This document shows, in pieces, positions 50,946 to 60,228 of a DNA stretch of 64,000 bases. Below the pieces are notes generated by a model, which was not told the origin of the DNA, made no database searches, and saw only the letters and a list, made by a program, of their open reading frames with translations. The position numbers were made by a program, and so were the translations under genes. Location: NCBI GenBank assembly GCA_910585545.1, contig CAJUFN010000002.1, forward strand, positions 122,428-186,427. The letters are read 5' to 3'. This DNA is from an uncultured Lachnospiraceae bacterium. Its GTDB lineage: Bacteria; Bacillota; Clostridia; Lachnospirales; Lachnospiraceae. The stretch's first letter is position 1. Each line of letters opens with the position of its first letter.

Positions 50946-50975
50946 AAGGTCAGGACATTATGTCCTGACCTCTTT
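50946..50975. terminator. Bidirectional terminator between convergent genes
   Basis: AGGTCAGGACAT/ATGTCCTGACCT (50947-50958/50960-50971) form a 12-bp stem with a 1-base centre. It is followed by CTTTTGT on + and TTTTGTC on the minus strand. Confidence 0.82.
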
Positions 50976-50983
50976 TGTACTCG

Positions 50984-51259
50984 TTATTCCTCTGCATCTT
51001 GTTCTTGCAATGCTACTTCGTATCGTTCCAGAATAATGCTCTGGATCCGCTCTCTTGTTTCGGAATTGATCGGATGTGCAATATCTCTGTATTCCCCATC
51101 CGCTGTCTTTTTGCTAGGCATCGCAATGAAAAGTCCTTTTTCGCCTTCGATGACTTTAATGTCATGAACCACAAACTCTTCATCCATTGTAATGGATACG
51201 ACTGCTTTTAGCTTTCCTTCTTTAGCAACTTTGCGCACGCGTACATCTGTAATCTGCAT
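50984..51259 (-). CDS. spoVG: SpoVG septation/regulatory protein
   Basis: This 91-aa RNA/DNA-binding regulator starts MQITDVRVRKVAKEGKLKAVVSITMDEEFVVHDIKVIEGEKGLFIAMPSKK, the full family signature. The Cys-free C-terminus ends in an acidic tail. It is known to affect septum formation, virulence and sporulation in Bacillota. It follows glgD and has GGAGAAAGGGGCG upstream. Confidence 0.97.
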   Translation of the reverse strand: MQITDVRVRKVAKEGKLKAVVSITMDEEFVVHDIKVIEGEKGLFIAMPSKKTADGEYRDIAHPINSETRERIQSIILERYEVALQEQDAEE

Positions 51260-51303
51260 ACTTGTCTTCGCCCCTTTCTCCTCTTTCCATTGGGTTTTTA
51301 TGC

Positions 51304-52422
51304 CTAAATGGCGTACCTCTCATTTTTTTCTATGACGATCTTAATATCATTTTCCCCAACGTGACGAGTATTCGCACGTATCGTATCACGGCTTTCGACA
51401 ATACAATTTTCAATATACGTATTATCCCCGATGTAAACGTCATTTAAGATAATAGAGTTTTTAATCACACAATTATTTCCAACAAATGTCTTCTTAAACA
51501 GAACAGAATTCTCTACGGTTCCATTTATAATACATCCGCTGGCAATTAGGCTGTTCTTTACAACAGCTCCCGGGTTATATTTTGCCGGCGGCAAATCACT
51601 GACTTTCGAATAGACATCCGGATGTTGTTTAAAGAAATAATTACGAACCTCCGGTTTTAAGAAGTCCATATTCGTCTGGTAATATGCATCCACAGTCGCA
51701 ATATTACTCCAATAATCCTTCATTTTATATCCGTAAATCTTCTTCTGATTCCTGTAACGAATCAAAATATCTGCCACAAAATCATGTCTGCCTTCTTCTG
51801 CACAATGCTCGATCAATTCGATCAGAAGTCTTCTTCTGATTACATATATTCCGGCAGAAATCGTCGAAGACATCGCTACAAGCGGTTTCTCTTCAAACTC
51901 GCGAATCCGCATGGTGTCGTCCATCCGGACCGTTCCAAACCGACTTACATCTTCTCCTTCTTTCATTTCTTTACATACAACTGTAATATCCGCTTTTTTT
52001 GCAATATGATATTCCAGAACTTTATTATAATCCAGCTTGTACACTGCATCTGCAGACGTGATGATTACATACGGTTCATGAGCCCTCTTCAAAAAGTCCA
52101 GATTCTGATAGATTGCATCTGCGGTTCCGCGATACCAGTCTCCATTATCTACAGTAATCGTCGGTGTAAACACATACAACCCACCCTGCTTTCTTCCAAA
52201 ATCCCACCATTTTGAAGAATTCAGATGTTCATGCAAGGACCGGGAATTATACTGTGTCAGGACTGCCACATTCTGTATATGGGAATTCGTCATACTGCTC
52301 AGCGCAAAATCAATGCTGCGGTAACTTCCTGCAATCGGCATCGCCGCTACAGCACGCTTGTGTGTGAGCTCCTGCATTTTTCTACTGTTACCACCTGCTA
52401 AAATAATTCCTACTGCCCTCAT
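51304..52422 (-). CDS. glgD: Glucose-1-phosphate adenylyltransferase regulatory subunit GlgD
   Basis: This ~372-aa protein has the nucleotidyltransferase fold but with IILAGGNSRKMQELTHKRA, where catalytic GlgC has GGQGSRLGVL, so it is likely non-catalytic. The central part and the left-handed beta-helix end (NSVLFKKTFVGNNCVIKNSI) resemble GlgC. The ATG at 52422 overlaps the glgC stop by one base (TGATG). Together GlgC and GlgD make ADP-glucose for glycogen. Confidence 0.93.
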   Translation of the reverse strand: MRAVGIILAGGNSRKMQELTHKRAVAAMPIAGSYRSIDFALSSMTNSHIQNVAVLTQYNSRSLHEHLNSSKWWDFGRKQGGLYVFTPTITVDNGDWYRGTADAIYQNLDFLKRAHEPYVIITSADAVYKLDYNKVLEYHIAKKADITVVCKEMKEGEDVSRFGTVRMDDTMRIREFEEKPLVAMSSTISAGIYVIRRRLLIELIEHCAEEGRHDFVADILIRYRNQKKIYGYKMKDYWSNIATVDAYYQTNMDFLKPEVRNYFFKQHPDVYSKVSDLPPAKYNPGAVVKNSLIASGCIINGTVENSVLFKKTFVGNNCVIKNSIILNDVYIGDNTYIENCIVESRDTIRANTRHVGENDIKIVIEKNERYAI

Positions 52423-53693
52423 CACTGCTCACCTGCCTTTATTAATGTTTCACCGCTTTCCAACACGCCTCCTGGATAGTCTTCCTTCACGGTAATACCG
52501 CTGACCGCGGTATTTTTTCCAATCTGTACACAAGATGGTATCACGGAATTCTCTCCTATGGTAACAAGACCCCCTGCATAAATGTGCGGTTTTTCCTTAT
52601 TTGGCACGTCTGCACCAATACCAAGCGTGACGGAATCGCCAATCTCTACACTCTCTGCAATAATTGACTTATCAATGACGCAGCCTTGTCCGATTGTTAC
52701 ATCTTTCATAATAATAGAATCGCGTACAATGCTTCCCTTTCCAATCGTAACGCCGGAACCTACCACGGAATTATGAATCTCTCCGTAGACTTCCGCCCCA
52801 TCTCCGATAATGCTTCGTTCAATTACAGACTGTTCAGAAATATACTGCGGCGGAATAATATCACTGTTGGTATAAATTTTCCAGAACTCTTCGTAAAGAT
52901 TGAATTCCGGAATAATATCAATAAGCTCCATATTCGCTTCCCAGTATGAACTCAATGTTCCTACATCTTTCCAGTACCCCGTATATTCATATGCAAAAAT
53001 CCTGCTTCCCTTCTCATGACAGTATGGTATGATATGTTTCCCAAAATCACAGGATGGCTGCTCGGAAAGCTTGATAAGAGCCTCTTTCAATACCGGCCAG
53101 CTGAAAATATAAATCCCCATAGATGCCAGATTGCTCCTTGGTACTTCAGGCTTTTCCTCAAATTCGGTAATCTTTCCATCATCATCTGTAATCACTACAC
53201 CAAACCGGCTTGCTTCCTCAATAGGAACCGGCATGGCTGCAATTGTAATATCAGCTTTACTTTCTTTATGGTAGTCCAGCATCACTTCATAATCCATCTT
53301 ATAAATATGATCCCCGGATAAGATCAGCACATAATCCGGATTGAACGTACTCATATATTCAAGATTCTGATAAATTGCATTTGCTGTTCCGGTATACCAC
53401 TCACTGTTTGTACTTTTTTCGTACGGCGGAAGAATTGAAACTCCTCCGATATTACGATCAAGATCCCATGGTATACCAATTCCTATATGCGTATTCAGCC
53501 GTAATGGCTGATACTGTGTCAAAACCCCCACTGTATCAATTCCTGAATTGATACAGTTACTAAGTGGAAAGTCAATAATTCTGTATTTCCCCCCAAATGC
53601 AACTGCCGGTTTCGCTACTTTTGCTGTCAACACGCCAAGTCTGCTGCCTTGTCCTCCTGCTAAAAGCATTGCAATCATTTCTTTTTTGATCAT
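52422..53693 (-). CDS. glgC: Glucose-1-phosphate adenylyltransferase GlgC
   Basis: This 423-aa enzyme makes ADP-glucose. It has MLLAGGQGSRLGVLTAKVAKPAVAFGG (nucleotide loop), IIDFPLSNC, ILSGDHIYKMDY (metal Asp), GVVITDDDGKITEFEEKP and the beta-helix C-terminus with VIPSCVQIGKNTAV. The promoter upstream overlaps an inverted repeat, which may carry a regulator site. Its stop overlaps glgD. Confidence 0.96.
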   Translation of the reverse strand: MIKKEMIAMLLAGGQGSRLGVLTAKVAKPAVAFGGKYRIIDFPLSNCINSGIDTVGVLTQYQPLRLNTHIGIGIPWDLDRNIGGVSILPPYEKSTNSEWYTGTANAIYQNLEYMSTFNPDYVLILSGDHIYKMDYEVMLDYHKESKADITIAAMPVPIEEASRFGVVITDDDGKITEFEEKPEVPRSNLASMGIYIFSWPVLKEALIKLSEQPSCDFGKHIIPYCHEKGSRIFAYEYTGYWKDVGTLSSYWEANMELIDIIPEFNLYEEFWKIYTNSDIIPPQYISEQSVIERSIIGDGAEVYGEIHNSVVGSGVTIGKGSIVRDSIIMKDVTIGQGCVIDKSIIAESVEIGDSVTLGIGADVPNKEKPHIYAGGLVTIGENSVIPSCVQIGKNTAVSGITVKEDYPGGVLESGETLIKAGEQ

Positions 53694-53726
53694 TTCCTCA
53701 CCCCTTCTGAGTAATCTCGTTTCTAT

Positions 53727-53755
53727 ATTATATCACGTTTTCGAACTAACGTGAA
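53727..53755 (-). promoter_or_regulatory. Promoter of glgC-glgD with inverted repeat
   Basis: Minus strand: TTCACG (53755-53750), 17-bp spacer, TATAAT (53732-53727). TCACGTT/AACGTGA with an 8-base centre covers the -35 and spacer, a possible operator. Confidence 0.72.
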
Positions 53756-53820
53756 CACATTTTACAAAAGATATAGAATTTTTTTCCTTTTTTTATTGAT
53801 TTATACCAAAAATAATATGC

Positions 53821-53849
53821 TTGGTTTTTTATCCATATATGTTTATAAT
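53821..53849 (+). promoter_or_regulatory. Promoter of murC
   Basis: TTGGTT, a 17-bp spacer and TATAAT precede the murC ribosome site by ~45 bases. Confidence 0.7.
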
Positions 53850-53906
53850 ATAATAGAAAGATAAAATATATGACAAAATATCAAAAATAATTAGGAGCGT
53901 ATGAAC

Positions 53907-55283
53907 ATGTATCACATCAATTTTGAACAGCCGATCCATATTCATTTTATCGGAATCGGCGGGATTAGTATGAGCGGACTTGCTGAGATTTTACTGGAAA
54001 AAGGCTTTAAAGTATCTGGTTCTGACAGAGAGTCATCCCCTTTGACAGACTATCTGAAAGACCATGGCGCACTCATTTATTATGGACAAAAGAGTTCTAA
54101 TATTACAGATACTGTTGATTTAGTAGTATATACCGCTGCAATCCATGAGGACAACGAAGAATGGCGTGCAGCCAAAGAAAAAAAGATTCCCATGCTGACA
54201 AGGGCTCAGCTTTTAGGTCAGCTGATGCATAATTATAAAAATCCGATTGCAATTTCCGGTACACATGGAAAAACAACCGCAACTTCTATGATGACCCACA
54301 TTTTACTCGCAGGAGAGACTGACCCTACGATCTCTGTGGGCGGTATCCTCGAAGCGATTGGCGGCAATATCCGTGTTGGCAAATCCGATATTTTTGTGAC
54401 AGAAGCATGTGAGTACACGAATAGTTTCCTTGAATTTTTCCCGCGCATCGGGATTATCTTAAATATTGAAGAAGATCATCTCGACTTTTTTAAAGATATC
54501 CATGATATCCGCAACTCTTTTTATCGGTTTGCGAAACTGCTTCCTAAGAATGGCGCATTGATCATCAACGGGGATATTGAAAATTATAAAGAACTGACAC
54601 AGGACCTTTCCTGCCAGATCATTTCCTTCGGGCATCAGGCCGACTGCGATTATTATGCGAAAGACTTAAGTTATGATGAAAAAGGAAATGTTTCTTTCAT
54701 TCTCGTAAAACACGGAACAGAATGCGGTCGTTTCCAATTGTCCGTAACCGGCGAACACAATGTATATAATGCGCTCTCCGTTATCGCAGCTTCCGAACTC
54801 CTTGGTCTGTCCTTGGAAGTCATTCAAAAAGGGCTTGCTTCTTTTAAAGGAACTCATCGCCGCTTTGAATACAAAGGAACCTGCAATGGCTTTACGATTG
54901 TGGATGATTATGCTCATCATCCGACAGAGATACTTGCGACGCTGCAGGCAGCGAAATATTATCCGCACAAAGAGCTTTGGTGCGTCTTCCAGCCACATAC
55001 TTACACACGCACAAAGACGCTTTACAAGGAGTTCGTCTCCGCGCTGGCTCATGCAGACCATGTCGTTTTGGCGGACATTTATGCCGCAAGGGAGACCGAT
55101 ACGCTTGGCATGTCTTCCGCACAGCTTGCCGAAGATATAAAGAACATGGGGGCTGACGCATATTATCTTCCTTCTTTTGAAGAAATTGAAAATTTTCTTC
55201 TGAAACACGTGAAAAAAGATGACTTGTTGATAACCATGGGTGCTGGAAATGTTGTAAATATTGGAGAATCTCTCCTAAAATAA
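53907..55283 (+). CDS. murC: UDP-N-acetylmuramate--L-alanine ligase
   Basis: This ~458-aa Mur ligase adds L-Ala to UDP-MurNAc, the first peptide step of peptidoglycan. It has HFIGIGGISMSGLAEIL (N-terminal Rossmann), ISGTHGKTTATSMM (P-loop, residues ~113-126), ILNIEEDHLDFF and VVDDYAHHPTEILATL. Two starts are possible, 53901 and 53907; the second is 8 bases from AGGAG and is preferred. The stop is just before two DnaA boxes. Confidence 0.96.
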   Translation: MYHINFEQPIHIHFIGIGGISMSGLAEILLEKGFKVSGSDRESSPLTDYLKDHGALIYYGQKSSNITDTVDLVVYTAAIHEDNEEWRAAKEKKIPMLTRAQLLGQLMHNYKNPIAISGTHGKTTATSMMTHILLAGETDPTISVGGILEAIGGNIRVGKSDIFVTEACEYTNSFLEFFPRIGIILNIEEDHLDFFKDIHDIRNSFYRFAKLLPKNGALIINGDIENYKELTQDLSCQIISFGHQADCDYYAKDLSYDEKGNVSFILVKHGTECGRFQLSVTGEHNVYNALSVIAASELLGLSLEVIQKGLASFKGTHRRFEYKGTCNGFTIVDDYAHHPTEILATLQAAKYYPHKELWCVFQPHTYTRTKTLYKEFVSALAHADHVVLADIYAARETDTLGMSSAQLAEDIKNMGADAYYLPSFEEIENFLLKHVKKDDLLITMGAGNVVNIGESLLK

Positions 55284-55286
55284 TAG

Positions 55287-55318
55287 TTATCCACATTTTC
55301 CACAGAAAGTTATCCACG
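55287..55318 (+). promoter_or_regulatory. Two DnaA boxes upstream of the dnaD-dnaC genes
   Basis: TTATCCACA (55287-55295, the exact consensus) and TTATCCACG (55310-55318) lie 23 bp apart in the same direction, ~100 bases before the dnaD-like start and upstream of its promoter. Confidence 0.7.
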
Positions 55319-55348
55319 AAAAACCTGTTTTTTGAGGCAAAAAGTTCT

Positions 55349-55376
55349 TTGACGTCTTTTTATTAAATGCTATAAT
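55349..55376 (+). promoter_or_regulatory. Promoter of the dnaD-dnaC-prs operon
   Basis: TTGACG (55349-55354), 16-bp spacer, TATAAT (55371-55376), 42 bases before the start codon. Confidence 0.78.
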
Positions 55377-55418
55377 ATGCATTACTATCAGATTTTTGGA
55401 AAGGGACGGGCTAGAACT

Positions 55419-56435
55419 ATGCGGACTCTTACGCTTATGAACCGACGTTGTAATAACGATACTACGATAGAGAATGAATTCATTGATCAGTATATGCCTA
55501 AGGCAAACGGTGAATATGTAAAAGTATACCTTTTACTTTTGCGTCATCTGAATAATCCGGATTGCGCTTTAAGCATCTCTATGCTTGCTGATTGTCTGGA
55601 CTATACTGAAAATGATGTGCTTCGTGCACTAAAATACTGGGAAAAGCAAGAACTTCTTACTCTGGGTTATGATGAGACCGGAAAGGTGTCTGTCATCGAG
55701 CTTGGCACCTCCTCTTCTTTTGCCCGCAGAGAATCAGCCGTGAAACCGGCTGCTCCAAAACCAATGCCAAAAGAGTCTCCGAAAAAACCACCTGCTTCTC
55801 CTACATCCAAAAAAGAGCTAAAGCAGCTCCTGTTTGTAGCAGAACAGTATCTTGGCAAGGTATTGACCAAGACGGATGTGGATATCATCTCTTATTTTTA
55901 TGAGGAGCTTGGTTTTTCTGTGGATTTAATCGAATATCTTATTGAATACTGCGTGGATAATGGACATAAGAGTATCCATTACATCCAAAAAGTAGGACTT
56001 GCCTGGGCAGATGAACACATCAGCACTGTAGAGGCTGCAAGAACACATGCGAGTCATTATAACAAAAACTGCTATACGATCATGAATACTTTTGGGATCA
56101 AAGGCAGAGGACCTGCCCTTGCAGAACTTGACTACATACGCAGATGGACAGAAGATTACGGATTTTCGCTCGATATTATCACGGAAGCATGTAACCGCAC
56201 TATCACGAATATACATCAGCCAAGTTTCGAATATACGGATAAGATTTTGATTAACTGGAAAAATGCAGGTGTACACCGTGTATCTGATATCGGAAAAGCA
56301 GACGCCGGTTTTCAAAAAGACACAAAACCGATGCGGCGTACAGCCAAAACTGTAACTTCAACAAAATTCAATAATTTCCAGGGACGTTCTTACGATATGG
56401 ATTCTCTGGAAAAACAATTACTGAACAGCAACTAA
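55419..56435 (+). CDS. DnaD-domain replication protein
   Basis: This 338-aa protein has an N-terminal winged-helix-like part (IENEFIDQYMPKANGEYVKVYLLLLRHLN, then LSISMLADCLDYTENDVLRALKYWEKQELLTLGYDETG). Two C-terminal DnaD-like domains follow: ISYFYEELGFSVDLIEYLIEYCVDNGHKSIHYIQKVGLAWADEHI (~160-210) and a second with YIRRWTEDYGFSLDIITEACNRT (~255). DnaD/DnaB proteins help load the replicative helicase at oriC. The start at 55419 follows AAGGGACGGGC, and the dnaC-like gene follows 24 bases later. Confidence 0.88.
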   Translation: MRTLTLMNRRCNNDTTIENEFIDQYMPKANGEYVKVYLLLLRHLNNPDCALSISMLADCLDYTENDVLRALKYWEKQELLTLGYDETGKVSVIELGTSSSFARRESAVKPAAPKPMPKESPKKPPASPTSKKELKQLLFVAEQYLGKVLTKTDVDIISYFYEELGFSVDLIEYLIEYCVDNGHKSIHYIQKVGLAWADEHISTVEAARTHASHYNKNCYTIMNTFGIKGRGPALAELDYIRRWTEDYGFSLDIITEACNRTITNIHQPSFEYTDKILINWKNAGVHRVSDIGKADAGFQKDTKPMRRTAKTVTSTKFNNFQGRSYDMDSLEKQLLNSN

Positions 56436-56459
56436 TGATCTGGGCAAAGGAGTATTCTT

Positions 56460-57458
56460 GTGGCACTTAATAATTCTCAGTATGATATTATCATGCGCAT
56501 CTATGAACAAAAGCAATTATATCATCAGAATATCCAGCTTCGCCGCTTTGAAGAGATTTATCAAAAAATTCCGGAAATCAAAGAGATTGACGATATGATA
56601 TCCCATCTTAGCGTAGAAAAAGCAAAGCAGCTTCTTCTGGGCGATTCTATGGCGCTTGCTTCTTTGAAAACAGATATTCGCAATATGTCGCTGAAAAAAG
56701 AAGGGCTTTTAACCGAGCACGGCTATCCTTCCGATTATTTGGAAATCCAGTACGAATGCAAGGATTGCAAGGATACCGGCTATATCGGGACTAAAAAATG
56801 TCACTGTTTCAGGCGATATGCGATTGATTTACTCTATACACAATCTAATTTAAAGGAGATTCTCAAAAAAGAGAACTTCTCTAATTTTTCATATGAATAT
56901 TACTCTGACAGTCATATAGACCCCAAGACTGGTAAGTCTGCACTGGAAACGATTCACTACAATGTTCATGTGTGCAAAGATTTTATCAGACGGTTTACAC
57001 AAGATTTTGGGAATCTATTCTTCTACGGAAATACAGGAGTTGGTAAGACATTCCTCTCACACTGTATCGCTGCAGAGTTAATGGATCGTTCCTATTCTGT
57101 CATCTATTTTTCTGCCTATGAGCTTTTTGATATTTTTGCAAAAAGCCGTTTTGGAAAAGACACCGATGCTCAGATGATGAACGAACATATTTTTGACTGT
57201 AACCTTTTGATTATTGACGACTTGGGAACTGAATTACCAAATGCATTTACTTCTTCCCAATTATTTTTATGTCTGAATGAGAGGTTGCTTCGCAAAAAGT
57301 CCACGATTATTTCCACAAACTTATCTTTGGACTCTTTAGTAGAGCTATATTCTGAGAGAACTTTCTCAAGGATTACAAGCAATTATACAATGTTAAAATT
57401 CACCGGCGATGATATTCGCATTCAAAAACGATTGATGAACAGGGAGGAAAACGAATGA
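56460..57458 (+). CDS. DnaC/DnaI-like helicase-loader ATPase
   Basis: This 332-aa protein begins with a GTG behind AAAGGAGTATTCTT. The N-terminal part has a zinc-like Cys group in YECKDCKDTGYIGTKKCHCF (~95-115), as in DnaI. The C-terminal AAA+ domain has P-loop LFFYGNTGVGKTFLSHCIAAELM (~180-200), Walker B NLLIIDDLGTE and the sensor IISTNLSLDSL. It loads the replicative helicase together with the DnaD-like protein. Its stop overlaps the prs start by 4 bases. Confidence 0.92.
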   Translation: MALNNSQYDIIMRIYEQKQLYHQNIQLRRFEEIYQKIPEIKEIDDMISHLSVEKAKQLLLGDSMALASLKTDIRNMSLKKEGLLTEHGYPSDYLEIQYECKDCKDTGYIGTKKCHCFRRYAIDLLYTQSNLKEILKKENFSNFSYEYYSDSHIDPKTGKSALETIHYNVHVCKDFIRRFTQDFGNLFFYGNTGVGKTFLSHCIAAELMDRSYSVIYFSAYELFDIFAKSRFGKDTDAQMMNEHIFDCNLLIIDDLGTELPNAFTSSQLFLCLNERLLRKKSTIISTNLSLDSLVELYSERTFSRITSNYTMLKFTGDDIRIQKRLMNREENE

Positions 57459-58642
57459 TACACCGTAATGAACGAATTTTAAACAACATTCCTGTTGGCT
57501 CACTTGGAATTATTCCGGTTGCCGGCTGCGAGGAAATGGGTAACAGAGTAAATGATTATCTTGTACAATGGCGTGAGGAAAGCGTACATAAATACAAAAA
57601 TGATATTCTTTTCAATGGCTATCAGAAAGATAATTATATTATTGACGCGAAAGTTCCTCGTTTTGGCTCCGGCGAAGCCAAGGGAATCATCGAGGAATCC
57701 GTCCGCGGAAAAGATTTGTATATCATGGTAGACGTGCTCAACTACAGCTTAACCTATTCACTTTCCGGCAAGACAAACCATATGTCTCCGGATGATCATT
57801 TCCAGAACTTAAAACGAATTATTGCTTCTATTGGCGGAAAAGCAAGGCGTATCAATGTAATTATGCCGTTTTTATACGAAAGCAGACAGCACAAAAGAAG
57901 CAGCCGTGAGTCCTTAGATTGTGCGCTTGCACTCCAAGAGCTCGTTGCTATGGGTGTTGACAACATCATTACTTTCGATGCACACGATCCTCGTGTACAG
58001 AACGCAATTCCATTGAGTGGATTTGAAACCGTAACTCCGGCTTACCAATTTATCAAAGGACTGCTTCAATTTGTCCCGGATCTCAAACTTGACAGCGAAC
58101 ATTTCATGGCGATCAGCCCGGATGAAGGTGCTACCGGCCGTGCCGTTTATCTTGCCAATGTACTTGGTATTGATATGGGTATGTTTTATAAACGCCGTGA
58201 TTATACGCGTATCGTAAATGGCCGTAACCCAATTGTAGCTCATGAGTTCTTAGGCTCTTCCGTTGAAGGGAAAGATGTGATTATTATTGATGACATGATT
58301 TCATCCGGCGATAGTATTCTGGATGTTGCAAAGCAGTTAAAAGAACGTAAAGCGAACCGTATCTTTGCCGCTGCCACATTCGGTCTTTTCACTAACGGTC
58401 TCGACAAATTTGATCAAGCTTATGAAGAAGGCTTATTACACGGTATCCTTACTACGAACTTGATTTATCAGACCCCGGAATTACTGAGCAGACCATATTA
58501 TGTAAACTGTGATCTTAGCAAATATGTTGCATTAGTCATTGATACTTTGAATCACGACGGTTCTTTGAGTGATATTCTCGATCCTAGCAGCCGTATTCAG
58601 GATATTGTGGAACGTTTTAAAAACGGAGAAGAAATCGAATAA
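57455..58642 (+). CDS. prs: Ribose-phosphate pyrophosphokinase
   Basis: This 395-aa enzyme makes PRPP from ribose-5-phosphate and ATP for nucleotide synthesis. It has VRGKDLYIMVDVLNYSLTYS, INVIMPFLYESRQHKR, VDNIITFDAHDPRVQNAI and the PRPP-binding VIIIDDMISSGDSILDVAKQL. It is longer than the typical ~315 aa and has an extra N-terminal ~55 residues, as in a common clostridial group. The ATGA overlap with the dnaC-like gene shows co-transcription. Confidence 0.95.
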   Translation: MIHRNERILNNIPVGSLGIIPVAGCEEMGNRVNDYLVQWREESVHKYKNDILFNGYQKDNYIIDAKVPRFGSGEAKGIIEESVRGKDLYIMVDVLNYSLTYSLSGKTNHMSPDDHFQNLKRIIASIGGKARRINVIMPFLYESRQHKRSSRESLDCALALQELVAMGVDNIITFDAHDPRVQNAIPLSGFETVTPAYQFIKGLLQFVPDLKLDSEHFMAISPDEGATGRAVYLANVLGIDMGMFYKRRDYTRIVNGRNPIVAHEFLGSSVEGKDVIIIDDMISSGDSILDVAKQLKERKANRIFAAATFGLFTNGLDKFDQAYEEGLLHGILTTNLIYQTPELLSRPYYVNCDLSKYVALVIDTLNHDGSLSDILDPSSRIQDIVERFKNGEEIE

Positions 58643-58661
58643 TAAATATCTAGGAAAAGTG

Positions 58662-58687
58662 ATAGGAGATGCCCAGGCATCTCCTAT
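58662..58687. terminator. Bidirectional terminator between convergent genes
   Basis: ATAGGAGATGCC/GGCATCTCCTAT (58662-58673/58676-58687) form a 12-bp perfect stem with a 2-base centre. It overlaps the stop of the minus-strand gene; U-tracts are weak on both sides. Confidence 0.65.
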
Positions 58688-60228
58688 AATTCTATTACGG
58701 ATGTTGGAATTCCCATATATTCCAGTGCTTCTATTTCCCGCGTCTGACACGTGAAAATCAGCACTTGTTTTTTATTCTTATACAGCCATCGAAGCGTTGT
58801 CTCCAGTCGCTCCTGGTCATAGAAAGCAAATGTCTCATCCAAAATCACCGGAAACTCTTCCTCACACAGCACTTCTATCGCCGTCATGCGCAGCGCAAAA
58901 TAAACCTGTTCTATCGTTCCTTTGCTGGCTTGCCTAAGATCTGCAATCCGGTCTTTGCAGAAAAGTTTTACATCCCTTCCTTTCCCTATCGCGATTCTGT
59001 CATACGCCCCTTTCGTTATCTGAGAGAAGATATCGCTTAGCCGTTTGTTAAACTTTCCCCCAGCTTCCTTCTGAATCTCCTGGGCCAGCTCAGACAACTT
59101 CCCGGCTGCCAGCTCAAGTGCTTCACATCTTCGTTCTGCCGCTTTGAACTCATCACTTATTTCATCCAATTCTTCCTCTTTCTCCCGAAGATTCTCATAT
59201 TGAATCTGTTTCTCCCGAAGCATCCCTTTGAGGTGTTCTTTTTTCCACACCAACTTTTCCTTGGAAAGTTCTTCCGTTCCTTCCAAAACTTCTTCCGGAC
59301 TCTGCTTTCGTTTTCCATCTTTGACACGATTCCAAATATATAATCCCGATGCCAGGACAACAACGATCGCAGACAGAAAGCTCCACGGTCGCTGCAGAAT
59401 CAAAAAGCATAATACGACTGCCGAAAACATCCCCGCTAACTCCACCGGATGCACGCGCCATTTTGATTCCTCCACCGTCTCATCTAAATCTTCCTGCTGG
59501 TAATATGCCTTTGCACTCTCCTTTTCAAGCTCCTTTGTCTCATAAGCCTCTAACGTTCCTTGAACTTCATCCAGTTCCGTTTCTATTCTGTGAATATCCC
59601 GCCAAACATACGAAGCCTCCATCTCAAGACGCTCCCTTTCTGCTTGCTTTTCTTCTCTTTCCCTTATCTGGCGTTTTTGTGTTTCCTTCCTTCTTTCTTT
59701 GAGATATTCCAACGCTGCTTCCAAACGAATCTCCTGATCACCGGCAGCATAATAATTAGCGGCATAGTTCGTAAGTTCTGTAATTAATTCATCTGAAATC
59801 TTTGTCCCCAGCTGCGCCAGTGAAATCGTATTCTCATATATGGATTTTTCCATTCCATCTAAAATTTCCTGTAAATCTCCATTCGGAATCCCTAATTCTT
59901 CTCCGTCATCCTTGCAAATTAATTTTGCATCTTTTGTATATTTGTCAAAATTTCGCGTTAATAAAAAATGTTTTCCTCCAGATTCGAATTCCAGGCTGCC
60001 TGCATAATAATTTTTATTTTCCCACGGTTCATATCTGGAAAAATCGTCCATAGCCGACGCCCTTCCTCGTTTTCTTTCCATTCCAAATATCATACTTTCA
60101 ATAAAGGTATGTATCGTAGATTTTCCAGATTCATTTCCTCCATAGCATATATTAATTCCATCTTTTAACACGATCTCTTTATCCTGGAATTTTCCAAAAT
60201 TCTTCAATACAAGTCGTTCAAACTTCAT
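58684..60228 (-). CDS. SbcC/YhaN-like AAA ATPase
   Basis: This 514-aa protein has FERLVLKNFGKFQDKEI and P-loop CYGGNESGKSTI (residues ~27-38). A long helical coiled-coil middle with a two-helix hydrophobic hairpin (ELAGMFSAVVLCFLILQRP, then FLSAIVVVLASGLYI, ~260-295) follows. The C-terminal part has SKGTIEQVYFALRMTAIEVL (signature) and PVILDETFAFYDQERL (Walker B). This is the YhaN pattern (membrane-linked SbcC relative). Its ATG abuts the nuclease gene stop (TAGATG), so the two act together in DNA processing or repair. Confidence 0.87.
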   Translation of the reverse strand: MKFERLVLKNFGKFQDKEIVLKDGINICYGGNESGKSTIHTFIESMIFGMERKRGRASAMDDFSRYEPWENKNYYAGSLEFESGGKHFLLTRNFDKYTKDAKLICKDDGEELGIPNGDLQEILDGMEKSIYENTISLAQLGTKISDELITELTNYAANYYAAGDQEIRLEAALEYLKERRKETQKRQIREREEKQAERERLEMEASYVWRDIHRIETELDEVQGTLEAYETKELEKESAKAYYQQEDLDETVEESKWRVHPVELAGMFSAVVLCFLILQRPWSFLSAIVVVLASGLYIWNRVKDGKRKQSPEEVLEGTEELSKEKLVWKKEHLKGMLREKQIQYENLREKEEELDEISDEFKAAERRCEALELAAGKLSELAQEIQKEAGGKFNKRLSDIFSQITKGAYDRIAIGKGRDVKLFCKDRIADLRQASKGTIEQVYFALRMTAIEVLCEEEFPVILDETFAFYDQERLETTLRWLYKNKKQVLIFTCQTREIEALEYMGIPTSVIEL

